A DNA stretch of 64,000 nt. It comes from Chryseosolibacter sp964438975 (lineage in GTDB: Bacteria; Bacteroidota; Bacteroidia; Cytophagales; Cyclobacteriaceae). The stretch is taken from contig CAYTMU010000012.1 of NCBI GenBank assembly GCA_964438975.1, positions 12,475 to 76,474 on the forward strand, in the 5' to 3' direction. Shown in pieces: positions 8,318 to 17,176 of the stretch. The notes below the pieces were generated by a model. It was given only the letters and a program-made list of their open reading frames with translations, was not told the DNA's origin and made no database searches. Numbering within the stretch: position 1 is the stretch's first letter; every line of letters begins with the position of its first letter. Position numbers and translations under genes: made by a program.

Positions 8318-9175
8318 CTAGAGACGGTATGTCCAGCTTTGTCCCGGCGACAAGATGACGAATGGTTGGGCGAGGCGATTCGCAGCGCTGGCGAACGCAC
8401 CGGGATCTTCGGTGTTGAATTCGAACATGTGATAATGATGAGGGATCACCCAACTTGCACCGATAGCCTTTCCGAGTTTCCCAGCTTCTTCCGCGTTGAG
8501 ATTTCCGGAAACACCTCTCGATGGATCATTGCCGTTAATTGGAAGGAATGCTACGTCGACGTTGAATGGTGCAAGAATATTCTCCAGCCCATCGAACCAC
8601 AGCGTATCACCACTGTGATAGACGGAGAAGTCGCCGAACTCAGCGACGAAGCCCATGAACTTACATCTACCCTGTTCATCTCTATCCACATTATTGTGGG
8701 CCGCGGGAACGCCGTGAAATGTGATGCGGCCGATCGTGACTGACCCGCCGTCACTGAGCCCAACCGGCAGGTTTATGTCGCATTTAACGCGATCGCATAC
8801 GAATTCCCGATTAGCTTCCGGGATGAGGAAGTTCATTTCGGGATTTTTTTCTAATAAGGGGATCAGTGTTTCCGCGTCAAGGTGGTCCGTGTGATTGTGG
8901 CTGGAAGTCACAATGTCGATGCAATCCAGTTGTAACGGGTCGATCACGCGTTCACTCATGCGGACGTGAGGTCGGTTTGTTGCGGCGTATTTTTTTGTCA
9001 GCGAATCTGAGAGATACGGGTCAAATAGAATACATTGACCGTTCCACTGCAGGAGAAATCCACTTTGGCCGAGCCACCACACGTCGAATGATTGATCTCC
9101 GCCGCGTTCGCGCGCGGAGACGATTTCGCGTTTCAGTGCTTCGTCCTTGCGGAAGGCGGGGATAAGCGCATTCAT
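8318..9175 (-). CDS. Metallo-beta-lactamase-fold hydrolase, UlaG-like
   Basis: 285 residues. The metal site HNHTDH at residues 93-98 is clear, with further ligand candidates in AAHNN, YHSGDT and IPHHYHMF. The shape resembles UlaG (L-ascorbate-6-phosphate lactonase) and related cytosolic lactonases; no signal peptide is present. The ATG at 9175 is chosen because it overlaps the stop of the upstream MetE-like gene as ATGA, which implies translational coupling; a longer frame to 9265 would run into that gene. It is the last gene of a five-gene operon and would fit as the lactone- or phosphoester-hydrolysing step. The substrate is unknown. Confidence 0.85.
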   Translation of the reverse strand: MNALIPAFRKDEALKREIVSARERGGDQSFDVWWLGQSGFLLQWNGQCILFDPYLSDSLTKKYAATNRPHVRMSERVIDPLQLDCIDIVTSSHNHTDHLDAETLIPLLEKNPEMNFLIPEANREFVCDRVKCDINLPVGLSDGGSVTIGRITFHGVPAAHNNVDRDEQGRCKFMGFVAEFGDFSVYHSGDTLWFDGLENILAPFNVDVAFLPINGNDPSRGVSGNLNAEEAGKLGKAIGASWVIPHHYHMFEFNTEDPGAFASAANRLAQPFVILSPGQSWTYRL

Positions 9176-10203
9176 GACAGTTTCTCCCGCACCTTCCTTG
9201 CACCCGCGACCATGTTGATGAGTTTTTGCCGGGACGCCCACCGGGCCGTCTGACTGAGGCCGCAATCCGGTGCTACAGCAAGTTTTTCGGCAGGTACATA
9301 TTTCAGACAGCGATGAATTCTCTCCACGACGTCATCAGCTGATTCGATGTAGTAATTCTTGACGTCGATGATACCAACTGCGACATCCATTTTTTCAGCG
9401 AAGGTGCTGAGCAGTTCGGTCTCAGCGAATTCGCGGTTAGCCATCTCGACGTGGACCTCGTCTACTTTGAGATCGAGAAAGTCCGGGAGCATAGGTGCAA
9501 TGCTCCTGAAACCCACGGGTCTTCCTTTGAAATTCCCAAAGCAGAGGTGTGTCGAGAGCCGACATTTTCCATACACGTCGGCTACTGTGCGATTGAAGAT
9601 GTCGACAAAACGCCTGGTGTCCTCGCGATATGCATAGCAGCTCATAGACGGTTCGTCTACTGTGATCTCCTGGCAGCCAGCTGCGACTAATTCTTTCAGT
9701 TCTTTGCTGACGAACGGCATCAGTGCTTCTGTGATTGCATAGCGATCTTTGTATCGGTCGTTCGGCATCAAACGACCACTAAGGGTAAACGGACCGGGTA
9801 CGCTTGCCTTTAGGACTGGGCCTGGCGGCGCGAGTTTTTTGAGGCGCTTGAACTCGCGGACGGCCCCGAGGCCCTCCGGTGCAGAGAGTGTGTCGACAAT
9901 TGAGTGCTTGCCACGCTGATCGTGGGCCGCCGGTCCCCATTTGCGAAGCTCGTCGGTATTTTCCCGAATGCCCTTAATAAATCCGTAAAAAGATAAATTG
10001 AAGTCGAGCCGGGTCTGCTCACCATCTGTGATGACGTCTAACCCAGCTATCACCTGGTCGTGAATTGCTGTGACAACGGCGTCTTCAATCATCTCTTCGC
10101 GGTCTGCGTTGCCGAACTCGTGGAGGTTTCTGACGGCGAACTCGAGCCATCCTGGAAACGGATAGCTACCGACAACGGAGGTACGAATGGGTATAGGTTG
10201 CAT
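9172..10203 (-). CDS. Single-domain cobalamin-independent methionine synthase-like (MetE C-terminal family) protein
   Basis: 343 residues, TIM barrel of the MetE C-terminal (COG0620) family. The zinc set is visible: His219 and Cys221 in STHLCFGN, Glu253 in DEVHVEMAN and Cys314 in APDCGLSQTARW. The N-terminal MetE domain that binds methyltetrahydrofolate polyglutamate is absent, as in archaeal-type and alkyl-transferase members such as epoxyalkane:CoM transferase. It may transfer an alkyl or methyl group to or from a thiol; making methionine is only one option. Start ATG at 10203 follows the SIS gene stop by 1 bp, and its stop overlaps the next start (ATGA). Confidence 0.85.
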   Translation of the reverse strand: MQPIPIRTSVVGSYPFPGWLEFAVRNLHEFGNADREEMIEDAVVTAIHDQVIAGLDVITDGEQTRLDFNLSFYGFIKGIRENTDELRKWGPAAHDQRGKHSIVDTLSAPEGLGAVREFKRLKKLAPPGPVLKASVPGPFTLSGRLMPNDRYKDRYAITEALMPFVSKELKELVAAGCQEITVDEPSMSCYAYREDTRRFVDIFNRTVADVYGKCRLSTHLCFGNFKGRPVGFRSIAPMLPDFLDLKVDEVHVEMANREFAETELLSTFAEKMDVAVGIIDVKNYYIESADDVVERIHRCLKYVPAEKLAVAPDCGLSQTARWASRQKLINMVAGARKVREKLS

Positions 10204-10204
10204 T

Positions 10205-11005
10205 TCAGTATTTGTTTTTTTTTGAATCGTTTCCAGCATTTTCATAGAGACGCGCAAGGCGATGGGCATGCTCGTCATATGCAGTCTCAAAAATTTTTTT
10301 TGCACGCTGCTCACCGATAAGTGCACCACTGGTCAGTACGCTTGGCGGATGCCCGGCTGCCGTCAGGAGGCGTGCGACCTCCGCTTTGATGGAGTTGATG
10401 ATGAGGACTCCGCCAACTGTGGATCCCGGAGAAACAGGAGTATCCAATCCATCGATGCTAACCATGGCGTCACCCAGAGGCGCGCCTGTGTCGAGAACCA
10501 GGTCGGCGAAATCACCCAGTTTCTTTCCATCGCTGCGTTTGGACGTGCTTCCCTCCGAGTGCGCACGTGTGAGAATGGCAGTCACCTTCACTTTCTTCCG
10601 TTGAAACAACTCAGCCATTTCAATAGGTACAATATTGCATCCACTCGAGGAGATGACCAATGCGCTGTCGCCTTCACTGATAGCGAAGTTTCGCAGTATC
10701 CTTTCTGCCAATCCCGGAATGTTTTCCAGGAACATAGCCTGTCGTTGGCCGTTTGCGCCAACTACGAGATTGTGAAATGTCAACGACAACTCGACGATCG
10801 GATTAAAACCGGGAAACGATCCATACCGCGGCCACATCTCTTCCACCATGATCCGACTATGCCCGGAACCGAAGACGTGAACCATCCTCCCCGCAAGTAT
10901 CGTTACCGCGAAGCCAGCGGCTGCGTGATGTATGATGTCCTGTTGGGCCGCTACTGTGTCAATAATCTGCCGGCAACTTGCCAGATACGATTGTGTCGGT
11001 GTCAT
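10205..11005 (-). CDS. SIS-domain sugar-phosphate isomerase-like protein (UPF0309 type)
   Basis: 266 residues. The sugar-isomerase fold is marked by VHVFGSGHS (43-50), the nucleotide/phosphosugar loop ALVISSSGCN and the downstream TAILTRAHSE; the length and the DLVLDTGAPLGDA segment fit the UPF0309 group. It likely binds or isomerises a phosphorylated keto/aldo (amino) sugar. The ATG at 11005 overlaps the ROK stop (ATGA), so the frame extending to 11254 is antisense-like read-through of ROK. Its position directly after a sugar kinase suggests it uses the kinase product. No partner such as a deacetylase is seen. Confidence 0.85.
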   Translation of the reverse strand: MTPTQSYLASCRQIIDTVAAQQDIIHHAAAGFAVTILAGRMVHVFGSGHSRIMVEEMWPRYGSFPGFNPIVELSLTFHNLVVGANGQRQAMFLENIPGLAERILRNFAISEGDSALVISSSGCNIVPIEMAELFQRKKVKVTAILTRAHSEGSTSKRSDGKKLGDFADLVLDTGAPLGDAMVSIDGLDTPVSPGSTVGGVLIINSIKAEVARLLTAAGHPPSVLTSGALIGEQRAKKIFETAYDEHAHRLARLYENAGNDSKKNKY

Positions 11006-11898
11006 TTCTCTGTTGGTTTGAAAGCAAATGCTGCTGCGCCGATGGCGCCGGCCATATCGGAAAACCGTGCACTGAGTAGTGCAGTCCTCTTGCTTCCCGG
11101 TCGCCATTCGTATTGTCCAAGGAATTCCCCGAGGGGTTTCATCAGTGCCTCCCCGGCCTGTCCGATTCCACCTCCGATGATGATAGCTTCCGGCGAGAGG
11201 AGGTTGATCGTGGACGCCAGGCAAATCGCCAGTTTCCGAACGGAATCGAGCCACAACCAGGTTGCTAATATATCGCCACGCCGATAATCTTCGATCAGAT
11301 CAAGAGTCGTCTTGTATCGTCCATAAGATCGTTGCGCCACGGTAATATTACCGATGGCATCTTCGATACTTCCCGGCATATTGGTGACATCGCGAAGATA
11401 AGCGTTCGCGTCGACGGTGACATGGCCGATATGTCCCGCCATTTGTCCCATTCCCTGGTACAATTTCCCATCGATCAGGATGCCTCCTCCGACGCCGGAG
11501 CCGAGTGTAATGAGCACCAGATGTCGCATGCCGCGTCCGGCGCCGAATGCAGCTTCTGCTGTTATTGCGGCGTGTGCGTCGTTGAGCACAGCGATTGTTC
11601 TTCTCGTAAATTCCGACCAGTTGAAGTTCTCGAGACCGGGTAGTCGTCCGGGCATACAGGCGATGCAGGTATTGCCCGCGTCGGCCAGCCCCGGCGCGCA
11701 TAAACCGATCGCGTCGACTCCTTGTGGTGCAGATCGTTCGAGGTCGCCGATCATCCGCCTTACTATTTCTTTCCAGTGCAGGTTATCATGTTCCCGTGTC
11801 TCTTCACGGCGTTGGTCGATGATAGTGCCGTCTTCACCGATCAGCACGGCCTTGATGTTGGTGCAGCCCAGGTCAATTCCGATCGCTTGTCGTATCAT
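11002..11898 (-). CDS. ROK-family sugar kinase or regulator-like protein
   Basis: 298 residues. The ATP-binding opening GIDLGCTNIKAVL (residues 5-17), the central AILNDAHAA and the ITLGSGVGGGI phosphate loop are typical of ROK kinases; no helix-turn-helix domain precedes them, so it is a kinase rather than a repressor. After GHIGHVTVD the usual CxCGxxGCxE zinc motif is replaced by LRDVTNMPGSIED: the cysteines are missing. It would phosphorylate a hexose or amino sugar. ATG at 11898 lies 1 bp beyond the SDR stop and its stop overlaps the SIS start, so it is the second gene in a five-gene coupled operon. Confidence 0.88.
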   Translation of the reverse strand: MIRQAIGIDLGCTNIKAVLIGEDGTIIDQRREETREHDNLHWKEIVRRMIGDLERSAPQGVDAIGLCAPGLADAGNTCIACMPGRLPGLENFNWSEFTRRTIAVLNDAHAAITAEAAFGAGRGMRHLVLITLGSGVGGGILIDGKLYQGMGQMAGHIGHVTVDANAYLRDVTNMPGSIEDAIGNITVAQRSYGRYKTTLDLIEDYRRGDILATWLWLDSVRKLAICLASTINLLSPEAIIIGGGIGQAGEALMKPLGEFLGQYEWRPGSKRTALLSARFSDMAGAIGAAAFAFKPTEK

Positions 11899-11899
11899 G

Positions 11900-12697
11900 T
11901 CAGTTGTGAGTGTATTGTCCTTCCGACACATCCCAGCCTCCATCAACGGAGAGGATCTGTCCTGTGGTGAACCGGGAATAGTCCGACATAAAATAGACAG
12001 CGGCCCCATCGACATCCGAAGGTACTGCAATACGACCGCCATCTAGCGGTTGCTTTGTTTTGATGAAAGATAAGATTGCATCATCACCTGCTGCGCGTTG
12101 CGCCATCGATGTCTCTACAAGCGCAGGTGCAATCAGGTTGATACGAATGTCGTAAGGAGCGTAGTATGCAGCCGTTGCCTTTGTGAAACCCAGTGCCGCG
12201 GCCTTTGCCGTTGCGTAGGCGTGTGTCGCAAAATGGCGTGGTGAAGGCGAATACCCCAATACGGAACCCATCATGAGGATAGTACCGGATTGCTTTCGCA
12301 GCATGAATGCCTGGACGGCTGCCTGGGTCGACAGCATGAGTGATGTAAGGTTCAGCGAGAGTGTATACTCCCATCCTTCTTTGGTCAGCGAATGCAGCGG
12401 TCCGTCGCCTTTCTTTCGACCACTACCTCCGGCGACATGATACAATCCGTCGAAGCTTCCAAACGCGGCGATACAGTCGTCGATTGCCTGCCGGGCAGTG
12501 CCGGGTTCTGTCGCGTCGCCTGTTTTGACGACTGCATTTCTGAGAGCCAGGGCTGCGTTATCAGCGCTGACCGGGTTTCGACCAATAGCCAGCACGTTCG
12601 CGCCTTCCCGGATAAATGCCTGTGACGCGGATAATCCCAATCCGGCGGTACCTCCGATCACGACGATCGACTTATTTTTCAGCCAGCCTTCCTGCAT
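11900..12697 (-). CDS. Short-chain dehydrogenase/reductase (first gene of the sugar operon)
   Basis: 265 residues. Classical SDR features are the dinucleotide motif GGTAGLGL (about 15-22), the catalytic Ser in MMGSVLG and the YATAKAA (YxxxK) box, ending with FTTGQILSVDGGWDV. It oxidises an alcohol, or reduces a ketone, with NAD(P). The ATG at 12697 is preferred over an upstream TTG at 12709. It opens a minus-strand operon with a ROK kinase, SIS protein, MetE-like protein and MBL hydrolase, all spaced 1 bp or overlapping by 4 bp. In that context a sugar or polyol is the likely substrate. Confidence 0.88.
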   Translation of the reverse strand: MQEGWLKNKSIVVIGGTAGLGLSASQAFIREGANVLAIGRNPVSADNAALALRNAVVKTGDATEPGTARQAIDDCIAAFGSFDGLYHVAGGSGRKKGDGPLHSLTKEGWEYTLSLNLTSLMLSTQAAVQAFMLRKQSGTILMMGSVLGYSPSPRHFATHAYATAKAAALGFTKATAAYYAPYDIRINLIAPALVETSMAQRAAGDDAILSFIKTKQPLDGGRIAVPSDVDGAAVYFMSDYSRFTTGQILSVDGGWDVSEGQYTHN

Positions 12698-12839
12698 GTG
12701 AGTTCGCAAAGAATAAAAATAGGTAATTGTCTGATACGAAACAGAAATTTTGAGTTTGCCAGCAAAGGACCTGACAATTTGCGAATTCTGATGGTTAAAT
12801 TGGTATGATTATTATCGCTTTAAGTACAAAAAAAGCATT

Positions 12840-13262
12840 ATGAAAGCTGTTACAACGTTGATTTTGGTGGCCTGCTTCCTGACGTGCTGCCGCAGTCAGC
12901 AGCAAAGCAGTGTCGATGCTACGACACTGGAGAATACGCATTGGCGCCTGGTGGAAGTGAACGACAACGAGGTGACTACGCCATTAGGTGGGCGTGAGGT
13001 ATATATGGTACTCACCCGCGACGGCGAGGAGGGTAGGTTGGCGGGCTTTGCTGGCTGCAATGGGCTTGGTGGCAGCTACCAGACTGTCGGGAACACGATC
13101 AAGTTCCAGCCGATCACCACACGGATGTTCTGCGAATTGCAAATGGCAGTGGAAAATGCCTTCACCGAAATGCTCACCAGCGCCAACAATTACCGTATCA
13201 CAGGGACAACCCTTGAGCTGTATCGCGGCAGCCAGCTACTTGGGAGGCTGGAAGCGCGGTAG
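12840..13262 (+). CDS. META-domain (HslJ-like) lipoprotein
   Basis: 140 residues. A signal peptide runs into FLTCC (residues 13-17) with a lipobox-like cysteine, so the mature protein is likely envelope-anchored. The META domain is shown by NTHWRLVEVND, GFAGCNGLGGSYQ and TRMFCEL, the hallmark order of HslJ/META proteins. Members are linked to heat shock and drug resistance, but the biochemical role is not known. It is transcribed alone, divergent from the SDR operon, and ends 5 bp before an assembly gap. Confidence 0.85.
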   Translation: MKAVTTLILVACFLTCCRSQQQSSVDATTLENTHWRLVEVNDNEVTTPLGGREVYMVLTRDGEEGRLAGFAGCNGLGGSYQTVGNTIKFQPITTRMFCELQMAVENAFTEMLTSANNYRITGTTLELYRGSQLLGRLEAR

Positions 13263-13267
13263 GTTTC

Positions 13268-13367
13268 NNNNNNNNNNNNNNNNNNNNNNNNNNNNNNNNN
13301 NNNNNNNNNNNNNNNNNNNNNNNNNNNNNNNNNNNNNNNNNNNNNNNNNNNNNNNNNNNNNNNNNNN
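13268..13367. other. Assembly gap (100 N)
   Basis: Exactly 100 N between two convergent stop codons (13262 and 13371). The visible flanks are too short to show what sequence caused the break. Confidence 0.98.
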
Positions 13368-13370
13368 GAC

Positions 13371-14657
13371 TTACGACACCAGATCCCATGCCTTCCGATA
13401 CTTGCGCGAAAGCAAGCCGTTGGCTTCTGCGTCTCCGCGGAAACGCTCCTTTGAATGATCCCATTTGAGCTTCCTTCCCAGGCGCCAGGATATCAGCGCG
13501 AGATGCATGGGCAATGTCATCTCGCGTGCGTATTCGAGATTGGATTCCGGTGGTGTGCGCGACTTAACGGCGTCGACAAAGTTCTGCTGATGACCCGGAG
13601 AGCGCGGGATGGTTTGGCCTACCGAGGCAATGTCGTCCATCGTTTCGCCATTGATGGTTATCGCACGCGTCCGATAGTCGCATATCAACGTGCCCTTATC
13701 TCCTTCAAACCAGGCACCGATGCCGCGTTCAGCGGCTCCCGGAACATTCGGGGGCTCGGTCGTCCAGAAGAGTTTGAGATCCTCAAATTCAAGATCTACC
13801 TCCAGCCACTTCGGTACGTCTGCAATGCCATCGGTCTTTTCGCCACGGGCTATCACGCTCTTCAGGCCTGTCGGCTGTACCGCCCACCAGGCGACATCGG
13901 CGATGTGACACCAGAAATCGGCAAACACGCCGCCGGAATAGTCCAGAAAGTAGCGGTAGTTAAAGTGACATCTCTCCGGAAAGTAGTCGGCCCAGGGAGC
14001 AGGCCCAAGCCACATATCCCAGTTCAACGTAGCCGGTGGTGCCTGAACCTTGGGAAACCCGAGTCCCGGACTGTTCCCCGTCTTCCAAAGGCGGATAGTG
14101 TGGACTTTTCCGATAGCGCCCGACCGGATGATCTCGGCAACGCGGTGATAGTTGTCGGTGGCGTGTATCTGTGTGCCGAGCTGAAAGATGCGATTGTGTT
14201 TCTGCTTCTTCTTCAGCATCAGCTGACCCTCGCGGACGTCGTACGAAAGTGGTTTCTCGCCGTATACATCCTTCCCCGCTTCGAAGGCGAGCGATGCGAT
14301 CTGCGCATGCCAATGGTCGGGAGTGGCGCAGGTAATGGCATCGATGTCTTGCCTGTCGAGTATATGGCGGAAGTCTTCGTAGGTCTTCGCTTGCGTGTTG
14401 GGATGCAGTTGCTTAAGGGACTGAAGTGTACGCGACAGGTGATCCTTGTCGACGTCACAGAGCGCGACGATCTCGACTTGAGGCAAGGCGGCAAACCACT
14501 TCATGTGCTGATTGCCCATTCCACCGAGTCCGATATGCGCGATCCGCAGTCTGTCGCTTGGTGCGCCTCTGGAAATCAGGTTGGGAAGGATTGACAATCC
14601 CAGCGCGCCTGCCGCACTGCGTTTCAGGAACTCGCGTCGTTGAATAAGTCTGGCCAT
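13371..14657 (-). CDS. Tat-exported Gfo/Idh/MocA-family oxidoreductase
   Basis: 428 residues. The N-terminus has a Tat motif (RREFLKRS, residues 7-14) followed by a hydrophobic stretch. The Rossmann fold begins at IAHIGLGGMGNQH, and the EKP motif appears in GKDVYGEKPLS. A long C-terminal substrate domain with WWAVQPTG and GHQQNFVDAVKSR follows, typical of the Bacteroidota exported subfamily. It probably oxidises or reduces a sugar with a tightly bound NAD(P) carried through Tat. It is followed 38 bp upstream on the same strand by a second, cytosolic Gfo/Idh/MocA gene, so the two likely form one transcript. Confidence 0.9.
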   Translation of the reverse strand: MARLIQRREFLKRSAAGALGLSILPNLISRGAPSDRLRIAHIGLGGMGNQHMKWFAALPQVEIVALCDVDKDHLSRTLQSLKQLHPNTQAKTYEDFRHILDRQDIDAITCATPDHWHAQIASLAFEAGKDVYGEKPLSYDVREGQLMLKKKQKHNRIFQLGTQIHATDNYHRVAEIIRSGAIGKVHTIRLWKTGNSPGLGFPKVQAPPATLNWDMWLGPAPWADYFPERCHFNYRYFLDYSGGVFADFWCHIADVAWWAVQPTGLKSVIARGEKTDGIADVPKWLEVDLEFEDLKLFWTTEPPNVPGAAERGIGAWFEGDKGTLICDYRTRAITINGETMDDIASVGQTIPRSPGHQQNFVDAVKSRTPPESNLEYAREMTLPMHLALISWRLGRKLKWDHSKERFRGDAEANGLLSRKYRKAWDLVS

Positions 14658-14695
14658 CTGCTAGTGTTTGGAGATAAAGTTACTAAAAAGAGCGA

Positions 14696-15670
14696 TCATC
14701 CGTTGTGTGTCGCATCCATCACATGCATGGTCACTAACGCGTCTTCCAATGAGCATGGATTCGGCCCGTCATCTAAGAAGTAGTTGACAACATCACGTAT
14801 CATGGGCTGTTGGATATTGATCGGATTTTCCATCGCGATCGTTTCCGTTCCCGTTGTGGTGGTGATGGTTAGCGGTGTGTTTTGGAAGAATGAGAACGTT
14901 AGTTTTCCCTTGTCTCCGATGACAGTACATGTGTCTTGTTCTGCACTTGGGTGTACATTGAACGCCCAAAGTGCGTGAACGTAAACATTTCCATATAATG
15001 CTTCGAGGTTTGTGATGTCGGGGGCCGCGTATAGTTTCTTTTGATTGAGTGAGTAACCCCGTACGTCGATGGGTTGACCGAACAGCCAATAGAAAATATC
15101 GAGTTGATGGGGCGCAAGATCAAAGAATAGTCCGCCTCCGGAAATCGCCGGATCGATTCTCCAATACCCGGAGGAGAAAATGGCTGGTTTCGGCGCTTGA
15201 AGTGTATTGACGATGGCGAGTCCTGGTTTCCCGATAGCTCCCGAGTCGACCAGCTCCTTTATTTTCCGGAACAGGGGCAATCTGCGACGGTAGTGGGCCA
15301 CCGAAGCTTTCACGTTCAGCCTTGCCGACGTCTCCAGGATCCGGATGCAGGACGGACCGTTGAGTGCCACAGGCTTCTCGATGTAAACTGGCTTGCCTGC
15401 CTGGAGGCTGGCGATTGCATACTGCTCATGGAATGCGGGAGGGGTGGCGATGTAGATCGCGTTGACATCAGCATCGTGGATCAATGCGTTTGCGTCGGCA
15501 TAGTACTTTGGAACACCGTGTCGTTTCGCAAAGTCACGGGCCTTTTCTTTGTCGCGCCGCATCACCGCTGCAAGGGATGAATTCGGCACCTTGTTGAAAG
15601 CAGGACCGCTTTTTACTTCACAAACATCGCCGCATCCAAGTATCCCCCAACGAATTTCCTTCAGGTTCAT
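14696..15670 (-). CDS. Cytosolic Gfo/Idh/MocA-family oxidoreductase
   Basis: 324 residues, no signal peptide. The dinucleotide motif GILGCGDVCE (9-18) and the EKP motif in YIEKPVAL are clear; SGGGLFFDLAPHQLDIFYWLFG supplies the expected His and Asp of the substrate pocket. It would act on a sugar or inositol-like polyol using NAD(P). It is the upstream partner of the Tat-exported paralogue (38 bp between them), suggesting an exported and a cytosolic step on related substrates. Confidence 0.9.
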   Translation of the reverse strand: MNLKEIRWGILGCGDVCEVKSGPAFNKVPNSSLAAVMRRDKEKARDFAKRHGVPKYYADANALIHDADVNAIYIATPPAFHEQYAIASLQAGKPVYIEKPVALNGPSCIRILETSARLNVKASVAHYRRRLPLFRKIKELVDSGAIGKPGLAIVNTLQAPKPAIFSSGYWRIDPAISGGGLFFDLAPHQLDIFYWLFGQPIDVRGYSLNQKKLYAAPDITNLEALYGNVYVHALWAFNVHPSAEQDTCTVIGDKGKLTFSFFQNTPLTITTTTGTETIAMENPINIQQPMIRDVVNYFLDDGPNPCSLEDALVTMHVMDATHNG

Positions 15671-15726
15671 TCGGGAATTTTAGCCAAGTCCGGATTGAAA
15701 TCAAAGGAATGATTGCCCGAATTATT

Positions 15727-16086
15727 TCAATAAGGATTGTAGATCGCACGCATACCATCGACGATTTTATTAAGGTCATTCTGGTCGAGCGTTTCGCGGG
15801 GGACCTGTTGACCGGAACAGTCGTAAATAAGACATGCCCAACAACTCGCGACCATCGGTTGATAGACGAAAACAGCTTCGCCCTTTAGTTGCGAAACATA
15901 GATCGTCGCGGAACCGGTTAAGTCACTCTCAGATTGGCTGATCAACTCCTGAATCCATAGCATTTTCTTGGGATCTTGACCACAGCTGAGGCCAGCCTGC
16001 ACCAGCGGAATCCCAACGGATTCTTTGTCCGAGTCGTCGCACGCAAGGAACAGGATCAGGAAGAGAAAAATAATCGCTCGTCTCAT
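15727..16086 (-). CDS. Small lipoprotein, unknown function
   Basis: 119 residues. The start ATG at 16086 gives MRRAIIFLFLILFLAC, a textbook lipoprotein signal with lipobox FLAC; the longer frame to 16146 would put this signal 20 residues inside the protein. Mature residues include four further cysteines (SCGQD, SCWACLIYDC), which may form disulfides in the periplasm. No family recognised. It lies 56 bp downstream of the Gfo/Idh/MocA start region in reverse order and 138 bp from the divergent SMP-30 gene. Confidence 0.6.
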   Translation of the reverse strand: MRRAIIFLFLILFLACDDSDKESVGIPLVQAGLSCGQDPKKMLWIQELISQSESDLTGSATIYVSQLKGEAVFVYQPMVASCWACLIYDCSGQQVPRETLDQNDLNKIVDGMRAIYNPY

Positions 16087-16224
16087 ACGGCAGGTTTTCG
16101 ATTGGACACCGCTGGATGATGAACGGTTGCAAAGGGAATAAATCATGTCTTTTTCGTGAGAAATGATTTTGAATCTCGCTAAATTATGACCCGAATATAT
16201 CCCTCAACCTGTTATCCCGACATC

Positions 16225-17127
16225 ATGTCCCTGAGAAAATGTACGCTGTTATCGGTATTCGTTGTCCTGACTGGCGTTGCAGATGCCCAAACCGGTCTTA
16301 ACAAACTGGTGGCTAAGGGGGCTCAGCCTGAATTGATCTCGAGTGATTTCAAGTTCACGGAGGGTCCTGCTGTTGATGCGAACGGCAATGTCTTCTTCAC
16401 CGATCAGCCGAATGACCGGATACTCAAATGGACGCCTGGCGAAGGCATCAGTGTGTTTATGGAGGAAGCCGGACGGTCAAACGGATTGTATTTCGATCGC
16501 TCAGGTAACCTGCTGGCATGTGCTGACGAGAAAAATGAATTATGGCAGATTTCATCCGATAAGACCGTTACTGTACTGGTTCGGGACTTTGAGGGAAGAA
16601 AGCTGAATGGTCCCAATGACCTGTGGGTGGACACCAAAGGGGGGATATACATTACCGATCCATTCTACAAACGTCCTTACTGGACGCGTACCGAGCAGGA
16701 GATTCCGACACAAGACGTGTATTACCTCACACCTGATCGAAAGTCACTCCGCAAAGTAATGGGTGATTTTGTGCGACCCAACGGGATTATCGGTACACCA
16801 GATGGGCGTTTATTATACATTACTGACATCGGCGATGGTAAAACCTATTCGTTTCGGATTGCGCCCGACGGATCACTGACCGACAGGACGTTGTTGGTTG
16901 AAATGGGATCAGATGGGATGACGCTCGATGCGAACGGGAACCTTTACCTCACGGGAAAAGGTGTGACAGTATTCGATCCTTCGGGTAAACAGGTTGCACA
17001 CATTCCTATAGAGGAGCCCTGGACTGCTAATGTTTGCTTCGGCGGTAAAAACGGCAAGACACTTTTTATTACAGCATCTACCGCGGTCTATACACTCAGA
17101 ATGCGGGTGAAAGGAGCGGGGTTATAA
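16225..17127 (+). CDS. Exported SMP-30/gluconolactonase-family protein
   Basis: 300 residues with a signal peptide ending near VADAQ (residue 22). The six-bladed propeller is indicated by the FTEGPAVDANGNVFFTD opening (metal ligand Glu), NGPNDLWVDTKGGIYITDP (ligand Asn) and DGMTLDANGNLYLTGKG (ligand Asp). It hydrolyses sugar lactones such as gluconolactone; being exported, it would act in the periplasm. ATG at 16225 was chosen so that the signal peptide is N-terminal; an upstream ATG at 16186 would add 13 residues. It fits with the exported sugar oxidoreductases nearby, whose products may be lactones. Confidence 0.88.
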   Translation: MSLRKCTLLSVFVVLTGVADAQTGLNKLVAKGAQPELISSDFKFTEGPAVDANGNVFFTDQPNDRILKWTPGEGISVFMEEAGRSNGLYFDRSGNLLACADEKNELWQISSDKTVTVLVRDFEGRKLNGPNDLWVDTKGGIYITDPFYKRPYWTRTEQEIPTQDVYYLTPDRKSLRKVMGDFVRPNGIIGTPDGRLLYITDIGDGKTYSFRIAPDGSLTDRTLLVEMGSDGMTLDANGNLYLTGKGVTVFDPSGKQVAHIPIEEPWTANVCFGGKNGKTLFITASTAVYTLRMRVKGAGL

Positions 17128-17132
17128 AATAA

Positions 17133-17158
17133 AAACGTCTGACCGGGGCCAGACGTTT
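17133..17158. terminator. Bidirectional hairpin terminator between SMP-30 and Hsp20-like genes
   Basis: Nine-base perfect stem AAACGTCTG / CAGACGTTT with an eight-base loop. On the minus strand the hairpin is followed by a T-rich run (TTTATTTTAT), making it a good intrinsic terminator for the Hsp20-like gene. On the plus strand only the three T of the stem follow. Confidence 0.75.
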
Positions 17159-17176
17159 GACTGAATTATGTCGATG

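Noticed and set aside
10262..14594. Long antisense frames over the ROK/SIS and Gfo/Idh/MocA genes (up to 379 residues)
   Set aside because: They are shadows of well-supported genes on the other strand, a side effect of codon bias, with no recognisable domains.
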